A DNA stretch of 32,074 nucleotides, taken from SIG587 sp045544035 (GTDB taxonomy: Bacteria; Bacillota; Clostridia; Oscillospirales; Acutalibacteraceae). The translations under genes were made by a program, and so were the position numbers. The stretch is taken from positions 1 through 32,074 of the forward strand of contig JAZPYE010000009.1 of NCBI GenBank assembly GCA_045544035.1, read 5' to 3'. The notes beneath the pieces were generated by a model. That model was not told the origin of the DNA and did no database searches. It saw nothing but the letters and a program-made list of their open reading frames with translations. Positions 18,675-27,744 of the stretch are shown piece by piece. Position 1 is the stretch's first letter, and every line of letters starts with the position of its first letter.

Positions 18675-21563
18675 ATGAAGTTCTTGAAAACGAAAAAACA
18701 ACCCATCATGCGAGCTCTCTGCGTAGTTCTGGCAACTGTGCTGTTGCTTCCTGTGGTCTTCGGGTCGCAGGCCGTTTGTGCTGAAACGGCTGACACAGCG
18801 GCAACCGCCACCAATGCGGATTATGAGAACAAGTACAGCGTTTATTTTAAGGCTAATGCCGATAAGGGCGCACCCGATGCCTCCATTAAAATCAATGCTG
18901 CACAAAACTTCACTGCAAAAGAAGGCGAGGTTGTTGTTGGCGATTTTGGAGAAAAGGCCAACGTCCTTCTCTGGAAATCCGACAACGGCGAGGTGACCTG
19001 GACCTTTAACGTAGCCAAGGCTGGCAACTATCATTTGAGACTTAACTATTATTCTCTCAATGAAAATGCCAAAAACATTCAAATCGGCATGAAGCTTGAT
19101 GACAAGGAGCCCTTCTTTGAGGCGCAGCAGCTAGCCCTTCTTAAGCATTTTGAAAGCGCCGATGAAATTGTGCAGGACGAAAGAGGAAACGACATTCGTC
19201 CGAAGCAGGTCACCCTTAACGATTGGATGACCTCATCCTTGCGCGATTTTTCAGGCACCTTTGCCGATCCCTACAGCTTTTATCTTTCAGAAGGAACTCA
19301 CACAATCACCTTTATTGGCTCACTTTCACAGTGGGCAATTGAATATCTTGAATTCTACAATTCCACTGAAATCCCTTCTTATTCCGAATATTCTGCAGGT
19401 AAAACCGTTTCAAACCTTGAATACAAAGAGGTTTATGAGGGCGAGACCCCCTTGTACACCTCCTCTGCAACGATTTACCCAATGTATGACAGAACAAGCC
19501 CCGACACTTCACCTTCTCACCCCGTTAAAATGCGTTATAATATCATCGGCGGTTCAAACTATTCTTCCTCCGGTCAGTACATTGTCTGGGAGGTTGAGGC
19601 CCCCGAGGAGGGTTATTACTATTTAGGCGCGCGAATTCGCCAAAACATTCAGACAGGTATGATTTCATACCGCAGACTCTACATTAACGGCGAGGTTCCC
19701 TTTAAGGAGGCCGAAAGCATTAAGTTCCATTTTGACAACAAGTGGAAGGATTACGTTTTCGGCGGCGAGGAAACACCTTGGCTCATTCACCTTAACAAGG
19801 GCACGAACCAAATTAAGCTTGAGGTTGTAACCGGCGAGATGTCTCAAATCGTTTTTGATTTGCAGGAACTCATCACCGAGGTAAACGCCTTCTATCGTGA
19901 AATCATTATGATTACAAGCGCCTCCCCCGATACATACCGCGATTATCACCTTGAAGATGAGCTTAATGACTATTATAACCACGTTAAGGCTATGATGGAT
20001 GAATGTCAGAGAATTTACGATGCCGCCATCGCCCTCGGTAACAAGGCTTCGGGTAACTTCTCTGCCCTTGATAAGCTTATCAATCTTTTTGAGAGATTTC
20101 TTGAGGACCCCGAGGATGTTCCCTCCAGCGTCTCAACGCTGAACTCCTATGCATCGGGTGTTTCAAGCCTTATGTCAAGCGTAAAATCACATCCCCTTGA
20201 AATCGATACCATCACCATTGCGACAAGCACCGAAGACATTGATACCAAGAAGGTTAATTTCTTCCAGAACGTTGCATTCCAGTTTAAGAGCTTCATCGGC
20301 TCCTTCACTGAGGACTATTCAACCATCGGAACCTCCGGTAAAACCGACACCGAAATTAAGGTTTGGGTTTCCCTTGGCCGTGACCAGGCCAATGCTTTAA
20401 AAACCTTGTCTGACAGCTCGTTCACACCAAAAACCGGTGTCAGCGTTAAGGTAAGCCTTGTTACACAAAGTCTTGTTCAGGCCGCCCTTTCGGGTTACAG
20501 CCCTGACGTTGTTCTTTTCGTTGGCGAAGCCGAGCCTGTAAACCTGGCAATGCGCGACGGCCTTGTAGGCCTTAAGGATTTTGATACCTTTGACGAGGTT
20601 AAATCCCGCTTTCAGCCCACCGCAATGGATTCCTACTATTACGAAGGCGATTATTACGCAGTTCCCATCACCCAGACCTTCACAATGATGTTCTATCGCA
20701 CCGATATTCTTAATGAACTCGGAGTTGAACCTCCCAAAACCTGGGAAGAGCTTTATCAGGCAATTCGTGTTCTTCAGCACAAAAACCTGACCGTGGGCAT
20801 TCCTAATGCAAACGCTTCCAACGTAATGCTGGTTGACCTTGGCGTTTTCTATTCACTCCTTCGTCAAAGCGGCGAAAAGCTTTATGCCGATGATTTTGCA
20901 TCCACCAACCTTGATAGCGAGACGGGTATTGATGTGTTCGGCACCTGGACCGATTTCTACAAGACTTACGGTCTGCCTTATCAGTACGATTTCTTTAACC
21001 GTTTCCGTTCGGGTGATATGCCCATTGGCTTATCGGCATACACAATGTACGGTCAGCTTAAAATGGCCGCTCCCGAAATTGACGGACTTTGGGAAATGAC
21101 AGGTATCCCAGGCACGGTTAAAACCGATGCCAACGGCAAGACATACCTTGACAACTCTGTAAATGCAAGCACCGCTTGCGGCCTTATTATGGCAGGCAGT
21201 GAGCATAAAGATGAGGCATGGGCATTCCTTGACTGGTTCACTTCCACCGATGCCCAAACACAGTTCGGTCAGGAAATCGAGGCCTTGCTTGGTCCCTCGG
21301 GTCGTTTTGCAACAGCAAACGTTGAGGCTCTCGGCAACCTTCCCTGGACCTATCAGGAACAACAAATCATCACCGAACAGTGGAACAAATCCTTCACTAT
21401 CGACCAGATTCCCGGTAGCTATTTCCTTGAACGCAACCTGATTAACGCATTCCGTAAGGTTGTTTTCTCATCGAACAACTCCCGCGAGACTATCTTAAGC
21501 TACAACAAGACCATCGAAAACGAAATTGAGCGTAAGCGCAAAGAGTTCGGCCTTGCCAATTAA
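18675..21563 (+). CDS. Large extracellular solute-binding protein with N-terminal carbohydrate-binding-like domains
   Basis: A 962-residue secreted protein, more than twice the usual binding-protein length. The ATG at 18675 follows AAAGGTGA. The signal peptide (1-36) lacks a lipobox and is probably cut after AVCA. Residues about 40-240 and 250-400 are two beta-sandwich modules of CBM-like type (WTFNVAKAGNYHLRLNYYSL; VWEVEAPEEGYYYLGARIRQN). Residues 400-550 are mostly helical. Residues about 559-962 are a CUT1 solute-binding domain (DVVLFVGEAEPVNLAMRDGLV; YYAVPITQTFTMMFYRTDILNELG; ACGLIMAGSEHKDEAWAFLDW). It should capture a glycan for the permease pair that follows 26 bp downstream. The substrate is unknown. 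Retention at the cell surface is unexplained, as no lipid or wall anchor is visible. Confidence 0.88.
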   Translation: MKFLKTKKQPIMRALCVVLATVLLLPVVFGSQAVCAETADTAATATNADYENKYSVYFKANADKGAPDASIKINAAQNFTAKEGEVVVGDFGEKANVLLWKSDNGEVTWTFNVAKAGNYHLRLNYYSLNENAKNIQIGMKLDDKEPFFEAQQLALLKHFESADEIVQDERGNDIRPKQVTLNDWMTSSLRDFSGTFADPYSFYLSEGTHTITFIGSLSQWAIEYLEFYNSTEIPSYSEYSAGKTVSNLEYKEVYEGETPLYTSSATIYPMYDRTSPDTSPSHPVKMRYNIIGGSNYSSSGQYIVWEVEAPEEGYYYLGARIRQNIQTGMISYRRLYINGEVPFKEAESIKFHFDNKWKDYVFGGEETPWLIHLNKGTNQIKLEVVTGEMSQIVFDLQELITEVNAFYREIIMITSASPDTYRDYHLEDELNDYYNHVKAMMDECQRIYDAAIALGNKASGNFSALDKLINLFERFLEDPEDVPSSVSTLNSYASGVSSLMSSVKSHPLEIDTITIATSTEDIDTKKVNFFQNVAFQFKSFIGSFTEDYSTIGTSGKTDTEIKVWVSLGRDQANALKTLSDSSFTPKTGVSVKVSLVTQSLVQAALSGYSPDVVLFVGEAEPVNLAMRDGLVGLKDFDTFDEVKSRFQPTAMDSYYYEGDYYAVPITQTFTMMFYRTDILNELGVEPPKTWEELYQAIRVLQHKNLTVGIPNANASNVMLVDLGVFYSLLRQSGEKLYADDFASTNLDSETGIDVFGTWTDFYKTYGLPYQYDFFNRFRSGDMPIGLSAYTMYGQLKMAAPEIDGLWEMTGIPGTVKTDANGKTYLDNSVNASTACGLIMAGSEHKDEAWAFLDWFTSTDAQTQFGQEIEALLGPSGRFATANVEALGNLPWTYQEQQIITEQWNKSFTIDQIPGSYFLERNLINAFRKVVFSSNNSRETILSYNKTIENEIERKRKEFGLAN

Positions 21564-21589
21564 CTTTTCGGTAATAAGGAGTCATATAA

Positions 21590-22519
21590 ATGGAATTAAC
21601 TAAAAAAAGTCGCGGTGAAAAGTTCAGATACACCTTGAACGAGATAAAAAATCACAAGTCAGAGTATCTTCTTATCGCTCCGTTCATGTTGCTTTTCTGC
21701 TTTTTCACGGTTATACCTGTTTTAGCATCAATGGTTTTAGGTTTTACAAACTTTAACCTGCTTCAAACACCCGAATTTGTGGGCTTTGATAACTACATAA
21801 ACCTGTTTTTGAACGACGACATTTTCCTTGTTGCCGCTAAAAATACACTTGTTTTTGCCGTTGTAACCGGCCCTATAAGTTACTTTGGCTGCCTGCTTCT
21901 CGCCTGGTTCGTTAACGAGCTGTCTCCCTGGGCGAGAACAGCAATGACCTTCCTGTTCTATGCACCTTCTATTTCGGGTAACTTATACCTTATCTGGAGT
22001 TTCATATTCAGTGGTGATATGTACGGCTGGCTCAACGCAATCCTCCTTCAGTACGGAATCATTTCAACGCCTATTTCCTGGCTTTCCGATGCCAACTATA
22101 TGATGCCCATCGTTATGGTTGTTCAAATCTGGATGAGCTTCGGTACAGGCTTCCTTTCCTTCGTTGCAGGTCTTCAGGGTATTGACCGCAGTATGTACGA
22201 GGCAGGCTCCATTGACGGTATTAAAAACCGTTTCCAGGAGCTTATCTACATCACCCTCCCTGCAATGGGACCTCAACTTATGTTCGGTGCTGTTATGCAA
22301 ATCAGCACTGCTTTCTCAGCCGGTGCGGTTGCAACCGCCCTTTGCGGCAACCCCTCCACCGACTATGCGGCAAGCACTATTATTCAGCACATGACCGACT
22401 ATGGTACCGTGCGTTATGAAATGGGTTACGCCAGCGCAATGGCAACCGTGCTATTCATTGTAATGCTTGCAATGAACAGCCTCATTTCCAAAGTGCTTAG
22501 CAAGTACACAGCGCTTTAA
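21590..22519 (+). CDS. Sugar ABC transporter permease (first pair, LplB/UgpA-like)
   Basis: A 309-residue CUT1-type membrane permease with about six membrane spans. The first is LLIAPFMLLFCFFTVIPVLASMVL, with the typical FTNFNLLQTPEFVGFDNYINLF periplasmic-side segment. The ATPase-coupling EAA loop starts at E204 (EAGSIDGIKNRFQELIYITLP). It pairs with the permease that starts 13 bp downstream and is fed by the large binding protein upstream. AAGGAG lies before the ATG. No ATPase is encoded nearby, so an unlinked MsmX-type ATPase is expected. Confidence 0.93.
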   Translation: MELTKKSRGEKFRYTLNEIKNHKSEYLLIAPFMLLFCFFTVIPVLASMVLGFTNFNLLQTPEFVGFDNYINLFLNDDIFLVAAKNTLVFAVVTGPISYFGCLLLAWFVNELSPWARTAMTFLFYAPSISGNLYLIWSFIFSGDMYGWLNAILLQYGIISTPISWLSDANYMMPIVMVVQIWMSFGTGFLSFVAGLQGIDRSMYEAGSIDGIKNRFQELIYITLPAMGPQLMFGAVMQISTAFSAGAVATALCGNPSTDYAASTIIQHMTDYGTVRYEMGYASAMATVLFIVMLAMNSLISKVLSKYTAL

Positions 22520-22532
22520 GGGGGGGAGAAGA

Positions 22533-23378
22533 ATGAAAAAACCTATTAAAAGAAGCATTGGCGGTAACATTGTCATCGCATTCTTCCTCATTTTGTTCGG
22601 TGTCTTTTCGGCGCTTCCCTTCGTTTATGCAATTCTTCAGTCTTTAAAACCCCTTGATGAATTGTTTACCTTCCCACCCAGATTTTTCGTTATCAACCCC
22701 ACGGGAGATAACTACTATCTTTTGTGGATTAGAGTTCTTAACTCCTGGGTGCCCTTCACAAGATATCTTTTCAACAGCTTGTTCACATCGGTTGTTGCAA
22801 CAGGTCTGCACATCGTGCTCAGTTCCATGGCGGCTTTCCCGCTGTCAAAGAGCAATTTCCCCGGCCGCAAGGCAATTTCAAAAATCATTGTTATGTCCCT
22901 TCTTTTTACAGGCGGCGTAACGGCGATTCCCCAATTTGTTATTATGGCCCGCACAGGCTTTATGAACACCTATTGGTCGGTAATTCTTCCTGCAGCCGCG
23001 GGCTCAATGGGTCTTTACCTTATGCAGCAGTTTATGTCACAGCTTCCAACCGCTATGATTGAGGCTGCCAAGGTTGACGGCGCCGGAATGTTCAGAATTC
23101 TTTGGAAAATCGTTATGCCCTCTGTAAGACCTGCATGGCTAACCCTTATCGTGTTCACCTTCCAGGGCATTTGGAACTCTGCAGGCGGCGCATTTATCAC
23201 CGAAGAAAATCTGAAACCTCTGCCCGCACTTCTTAACCAGATAACAGCATCTGGTATCTCTCAAATGGGCACGGCTTCTGCGGCTGCCGTAATTCTTATG
23301 TTGCCGCCTATTCTGGTATTTTTATTCACACAGTCAAGTGTTATTGAAACAATGGCTACATCTGGTATAAAGGAGTAA
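22533..23378 (+). CDS. Carbohydrate ABC transporter permease (first pair, UgpE/LplC-like)
   Basis: A 281-residue permease with about six spans, partner of the gene before it. The N-terminus has the family start IVIAFFLILFGVFSALPFVYAILQSLKPLDELFTFPP, and the EAA loop begins at E177 (EAAKVDGAGMFRILWKIVMP). A strong GGGGGGAG site lies between the two permease genes. The end overlaps the ribosome binding site of the next gene (AAGGAG at the stop region), indicating coupled expression. Confidence 0.93.
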   Translation: MKKPIKRSIGGNIVIAFFLILFGVFSALPFVYAILQSLKPLDELFTFPPRFFVINPTGDNYYLLWIRVLNSWVPFTRYLFNSLFTSVVATGLHIVLSSMAAFPLSKSNFPGRKAISKIIVMSLLFTGGVTAIPQFVIMARTGFMNTYWSVILPAAAGSMGLYLMQQFMSQLPTAMIEAAKVDGAGMFRILWKIVMPSVRPAWLTLIVFTFQGIWNSAGGAFITEENLKPLPALLNQITASGISQMGTASAAAVILMLPPILVFLFTQSSVIETMATSGIKE

Positions 23379-23383
23379 GAGAA

Positions 23384-25489
23384 ATGCGTAAGAAAACAGC
23401 AAAACTTATTGTGTGCATTGCAATTTCTGCGCTGATATTGTTGGCGACAGCAATTCCTGCCTTTGCTACCGGTGTAACCAGCGCAAACGATGCATACAAC
23501 TATGACTCCTGGGGCAATGTTACCGATGTTCCCAACGGCTATGAATATTTGCTCAGCATTGGTGACAGCAAAGAAATCACGTTTAATCAGCCCCGTGATA
23601 TGTATTATAGAAATGATAAGCTTTATATCTTGAACACAGGCGATTCTAACATTGTCGTTCTGGACAGGGATTATAAAATTATCAATAAAATCGTTCCCTT
23701 TTCGATTAAGGACGGTAAGAGGGAATATGTAACCTTCAGCGAGTCCAAAGGTATTTTCGTTACCGAGGGTGGCAGAATTTTGATTTGTGACACAGGCAAC
23801 GCCCGCGTTTTGGTTTGCGAGCCTGACGGTAAAATCATTCACACTCTTTTAAAACCCGAAAGCGAAAACTTCCCCGAGGACCTTATGTATAAACCCGTTA
23901 AAACCGTTATGGATGACCTTGGCAACGTTTATGTTTTGTGCGAAGGCTTCTACTACGGCACCATTGTTTACGGTGCTGATGGCTCTGACGGCGGCTTCTT
24001 CGGCGCAAACAAAATTGAGGTAACTGCCGAGGTTGTTGCAAGTATGTTCTGGCGCCAGTTTATGACCGACAAACAGCTTGATTACACCGAAAACCTCACA
24101 CCTATCGCTATTAACTCAATTGATATTGATGATGATAACTTTGTTTATACCTGCACTTCTGACTGCGTTAGCAGACTTAACTTTGTGGGCACCAATATTT
24201 TTGAGCCTGAAATGGGTCCCGACCCTATTGACAAGAGCATTTACGGTGACCGTATGGCCGCCTGGGTTTCGGGTATTGAGTATAAAACAAATCTTTCCGA
24301 TATAGCCATTTCCGAGGACAACTTCGTATTCGTTCTTGACCCTGTTATGGGTAGAGTTTTTGAATATGATAAGGAAAGCAACCTGCTTAACATCGTTGGC
24401 TCCATCGGTAACCAAAAGGGCACCTTCAGCGTTCCCGTTGCCATTGAAACCGTTGGCGATGACCTGCTGGTGCTTGACCAGGAAAAAGGAAAGGTTACCG
24501 TTTTCAGAACAACCGACTACGGCGCTCTTTTACACGAGGCAACCATTCTCTATCACGAGGGTCTTTTTGCCGAGGCTTATGACAAGTGGGAGACGGTGCT
24601 TTCCTACAACTCTAACCTTGAGCTTGCCTACCGTGGTCTCGGTCGCGCAAACCTGCAGGAAGGAAATTATGAGCAGGCAATGTACTACTGTAACCTCGGT
24701 CAGGACCGTCTCGGTTACTCAAAGGCTTTCCGCCTTCACCGTTCCGACATTGCAAGAGAGTATTTTGCGCCTGCAGTTATCATAGCAGTTATCCTGATAA
24801 TTGCTTTGCTTATCCTTAAAAAGTTTTGGCCCAAAATTAAGGCAAAGTATAACATTAAAGATAGAGAAAAGAAGCTTTTCCGACCGGGATATATTATGCT
24901 ACATCCCCTTGATTTCTACGATAAGCTTTATGCCGATCAATCAAGACATACAGTTATAGCTTCGGTTGTTGTTGTGGTCCTGTTCTTTATGGGTGAGGTA
25001 ATGAGCAACCTTGCTACGGGCTTTATCTTCAACAGGAACAATATGACCACTTTCAACGCGTTCTTCCTCATTGCTAAAACAGTTGGTCTTATAGCAATCT
25101 GGACAGTTAGTGAACTGGTTGTGGGCAGCCTTAAATTCGGTCACGGAAACCTGAGGCGTGTGTTCACAGGTACCTGCGCCGCAGTTATTCCTTACACCAT
25201 AACACTTTATGCAAATCTTATAATCAGCCAATTCCTCACCTACGAGGAAAACGCTATTATGGGAATTATTACCACCATCGGTCTTATTTACACCTTGTTC
25301 TTGCTTTATCAGTCGGTTCGTGTGTGCCAGAGGTACGATGCAGGCGAAGCGCTGGTTGCAATGGTACTTGATATTCTCGTTGCACTTGTAATTATTCTGG
25401 TTTTGGTTATCGTATTTATGCTTGTGCGACAAATCGTTATGTTTGGCGCAACAATCGTTAACGAAATCGCGTTCAGATTCAATCAATAA
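23384..25489 (+). CDS. Secreted beta-propeller (NHL-like) / TPR / Yip1-domain membrane protein
   Basis: A 701-residue multi-domain protein. Signal peptide 1-28 (ending PAFA) is followed by an extracellular beta-propeller of NHL-like repeats, about 45-375, such as FNQPRDMYYRNDKLYILNTGDSN, GGRILICDTGNARVLVCEPDGK and FSVPVAIETVGDDLLVLDQEKGKV. Residues 380-445 are about two TPR units (HEGLFAEAYDKWETVLSYNSNLELAYRGLGRAN, QEGNYEQAMYY). A membrane span at about 458-480 is followed by a basic linker and a Yip1-type domain with about five spans (505-695). It sits between the first permease pair and the DUF5696 gene with 5- and 17-bp gaps. The role is unknown: a surface sensor or scaffold for the transporters is a guess. 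Confidence 0.82.
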   Translation: MRKKTAKLIVCIAISALILLATAIPAFATGVTSANDAYNYDSWGNVTDVPNGYEYLLSIGDSKEITFNQPRDMYYRNDKLYILNTGDSNIVVLDRDYKIINKIVPFSIKDGKREYVTFSESKGIFVTEGGRILICDTGNARVLVCEPDGKIIHTLLKPESENFPEDLMYKPVKTVMDDLGNVYVLCEGFYYGTIVYGADGSDGGFFGANKIEVTAEVVASMFWRQFMTDKQLDYTENLTPIAINSIDIDDDNFVYTCTSDCVSRLNFVGTNIFEPEMGPDPIDKSIYGDRMAAWVSGIEYKTNLSDIAISEDNFVFVLDPVMGRVFEYDKESNLLNIVGSIGNQKGTFSVPVAIETVGDDLLVLDQEKGKVTVFRTTDYGALLHEATILYHEGLFAEAYDKWETVLSYNSNLELAYRGLGRANLQEGNYEQAMYYCNLGQDRLGYSKAFRLHRSDIAREYFAPAVIIAVILIIALLILKKFWPKIKAKYNIKDREKKLFRPGYIMLHPLDFYDKLYADQSRHTVIASVVVVVLFFMGEVMSNLATGFIFNRNNMTTFNAFFLIAKTVGLIAIWTVSELVVGSLKFGHGNLRRVFTGTCAAVIPYTITLYANLIISQFLTYEENAIMGIITTIGLIYTLFLLYQSVRVCQRYDAGEALVAMVLDILVALVIILVLVIVFMLVRQIVMFGATIVNEIAFRFNQ

Positions 25490-25506
25490 AGGGAGGAAAG
25501 AAATTT

Positions 25507-27744
25507 ATGTTTAAAAAGATTTTAGCATTTGTTTTGATTTTCTGCCTTTGCCTTGGTTGTGTCGGCCTTTCGGCAAGCGCGGCTAAATCCGCCGATGAAA
25601 GTACACCCACACCTGCCAAAACCATTAAGACCCTTGGAAAAATCCAGGGCGGCGAGGATGTTTTTGAACTCGTAACCGAAAATGATACCTATGCGCTTTA
25701 TCTCATTTCAAACGGTTCCAGAGCAGGTGAATTCTACCTCGAATCAAAAGTAACCGGCACAAAGTGGTATTCAAATCCTGTAAACCGCGACTTTTCCGAA
25801 GAGGGCCTTGCAAAAAATGCCGAGGCAAACTCACAGTTCACCATAGCTGTTTACAACGTTACTTCTAAGGCTAGAAGAACCTACAACAGCTATCAGGGAA
25901 CCGATAAAAACAAAAATATTACCTTTGCAAAAACCGAAAACGGTTATCTTGCAACCTATACGCTTGTAGGCGGAAATATCGTTATTAAGCTTCACATAGA
26001 GATAAACGAAAAAGGTCTTGTTGTAAGCAGTGATTTCTCATCCTCCTCAACAAAGATTGACAAAAACATTTTAACCGATATTTCGCTTCTTCCTTGCTTC
26101 GGCGCATCTGCTTACGGCGAAGAGGGTTATATGCTTGTTCCCGATGGCAGCGGTGCCCTTGTTTACAATAACAACGGCAAGAAAAAAGCAAAGGCAGTAA
26201 ACCTTCAGGTTTACGGTATGGATAAGGCCTTCAGCCCTTATAAAAAGTCCACCTTAACCGCCAACACCGCCCTTCCCGTTCTGGGAATTAAGAACGATAA
26301 AACCTCGCTTTTCGCCATTATTGAAGACGGCGCATCCTCTGCTTACGTTAACGCCGCTTCGGCAAATGAGGCAGGAACCTACAACCGGGCCTATTTCTCC
26401 TTTAAGCTGGTTGGCTCCGACACGGTTTCACTTGATGCCACCGGCGGTCACTCACAGCTTACAGGTAGTGAGGTTTACGCTTACGAACAGCCCCTCATCA
26501 CCACAATGCAGGTAGCCTACCTGCCGTTAGAAAAGGGCTCGGGCTATTCCGAAATGGCCAAGTTCTACCGCGAGTATCTGAACATTGAAAAGCAGACTGT
26601 GCCCACCACACCCTCGCTTTTCCTTGAGATTTACGGCGGTATTAACAAAGAGGAAAGTTTCTACGGCATTCCTATGACCCGCTTCAAGAAGCTTACAACC
26701 GTTGACCAGGCAAAAACCGTTGTAACCGAGTTATCCAATGAGGTTTCGGGTGAACTGGTTGTTTCCTATCTTGAAATGGATTCGGCCCTCGCCTCCGGCA
26801 AGGTTCAAAAGAAATTTACAATTAAGGGCGCTCTTGGAAACAAGAAATCTCTTAAAGAGCTTCAAACCCTTGTAAACGGTAACCTTTATCTTGAGCACAA
26901 CCTGCTTAAGATTTCTAAAAACGGTAACGGCTTCTTCTCTTTTAGAGACAGCGCCGTTAGAATAAGCGGTTCCACAATTTATGATGCAATTTATGATGTT
27001 TGCACAGGCGTTAAGGCAAAGAATAAAATTTTCCTTGCCAAACCCGACACACTTGAAAGCATCATTACGAAGTACAATGCGAATATGACAAAGAACGGCT
27101 TTAACTCGGCCTATGTTAACCTTGGAACCTACTCTGTTTCCGACTTTAACAAAAAGGTTTATTATAGCCGCGGTGATGCCGTTGAAATTCTCAAAGGCGT
27201 TGTAAACGAGGTGGCAAAGGATGACCTGCTTTACGCGCCTAACGACTACGCGTTAAACGTTGGAAAATTCCTTGCCGACCTTCCCACAAACTCTTCGGGC
27301 TACGATTTAACCGATGAGGATGTTCCTTTCTATCAGCTGGTTATGTCGGGCGTTAAGGAATATTCAACCGTAAGCATCAACGAGCATTCAAATCTTTATG
27401 AGAAGTTCCTTAAGGCAATCGAAAGCGGTTCTTCCATTAAGTTCTCGGTGGTTTACGGCGATGTTACCGTAATTAAGGATACAGATTATGAGTATCTCTT
27501 CGGTGCATCCTATTCCGCCAGAAAAGAGCAAATCATTGAGTACCAAAACAAGCTTGAGGATGTTTATTCGGCTCTCGGCTCAAGGGTTATTAAGAATCAC
27601 GTTATTCTTGATAACGGCGTTCGCCTTGTTACTTTTGACACCGATAAGCAAATTTTAATAAACTTTGGCGAGCTGGATGCCGTGACTCCTTACGGCACGG
27701 TTAAGGCTAATGATTATTTGTTAGTAGAGAGAGGTGAAGAATAA
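25507..27744 (+). CDS. Secreted DUF5696-type protein, glycosidase-like
   Basis: A 745-residue exported protein. Signal peptide 1-26 ends in ASA; a CLGC sequence inside it is a poor lipobox. Residues about 40-330 are beta-rich (VFELVTENDTYALYLISNGSRAGEFYLESKVTGTKWYSNP; VPDGSGALVYNNNGKK) and residues about 350-660 look like alternating helix and strand of a barrel (PSLFLEIYGGINKEESFYGIPMTRFKKLTTVDQAK). This order resembles glycoside hydrolases with a beta-sandwich before a TIM barrel, and it matches what I recall as DUF5696 proteins next to sugar transporters. Catalytic residues cannot be assigned. It lies between the propeller-Yip1 gene and the second permease pair; its stop overlaps the next ATG by one base. 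Confidence 0.78.
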   Translation: MFKKILAFVLIFCLCLGCVGLSASAAKSADESTPTPAKTIKTLGKIQGGEDVFELVTENDTYALYLISNGSRAGEFYLESKVTGTKWYSNPVNRDFSEEGLAKNAEANSQFTIAVYNVTSKARRTYNSYQGTDKNKNITFAKTENGYLATYTLVGGNIVIKLHIEINEKGLVVSSDFSSSSTKIDKNILTDISLLPCFGASAYGEEGYMLVPDGSGALVYNNNGKKKAKAVNLQVYGMDKAFSPYKKSTLTANTALPVLGIKNDKTSLFAIIEDGASSAYVNAASANEAGTYNRAYFSFKLVGSDTVSLDATGGHSQLTGSEVYAYEQPLITTMQVAYLPLEKGSGYSEMAKFYREYLNIEKQTVPTTPSLFLEIYGGINKEESFYGIPMTRFKKLTTVDQAKTVVTELSNEVSGELVVSYLEMDSALASGKVQKKFTIKGALGNKKSLKELQTLVNGNLYLEHNLLKISKNGNGFFSFRDSAVRISGSTIYDAIYDVCTGVKAKNKIFLAKPDTLESIITKYNANMTKNGFNSAYVNLGTYSVSDFNKKVYYSRGDAVEILKGVVNEVAKDDLLYAPNDYALNVGKFLADLPTNSSGYDLTDEDVPFYQLVMSGVKEYSTVSINEHSNLYEKFLKAIESGSSIKFSVVYGDVTVIKDTDYEYLFGASYSARKEQIIEYQNKLEDVYSALGSRVIKNHVILDNGVRLVTFDTDKQILINFGELDAVTPYGTVKANDYLLVERGEE

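Noticed and set aside
24941..25486. 181-codon minus-strand frame over the Yip1 region
   Set aside because: It is a Asn/His/Lys-rich antisense shadow of the hydrophobic domain, with no start signal.
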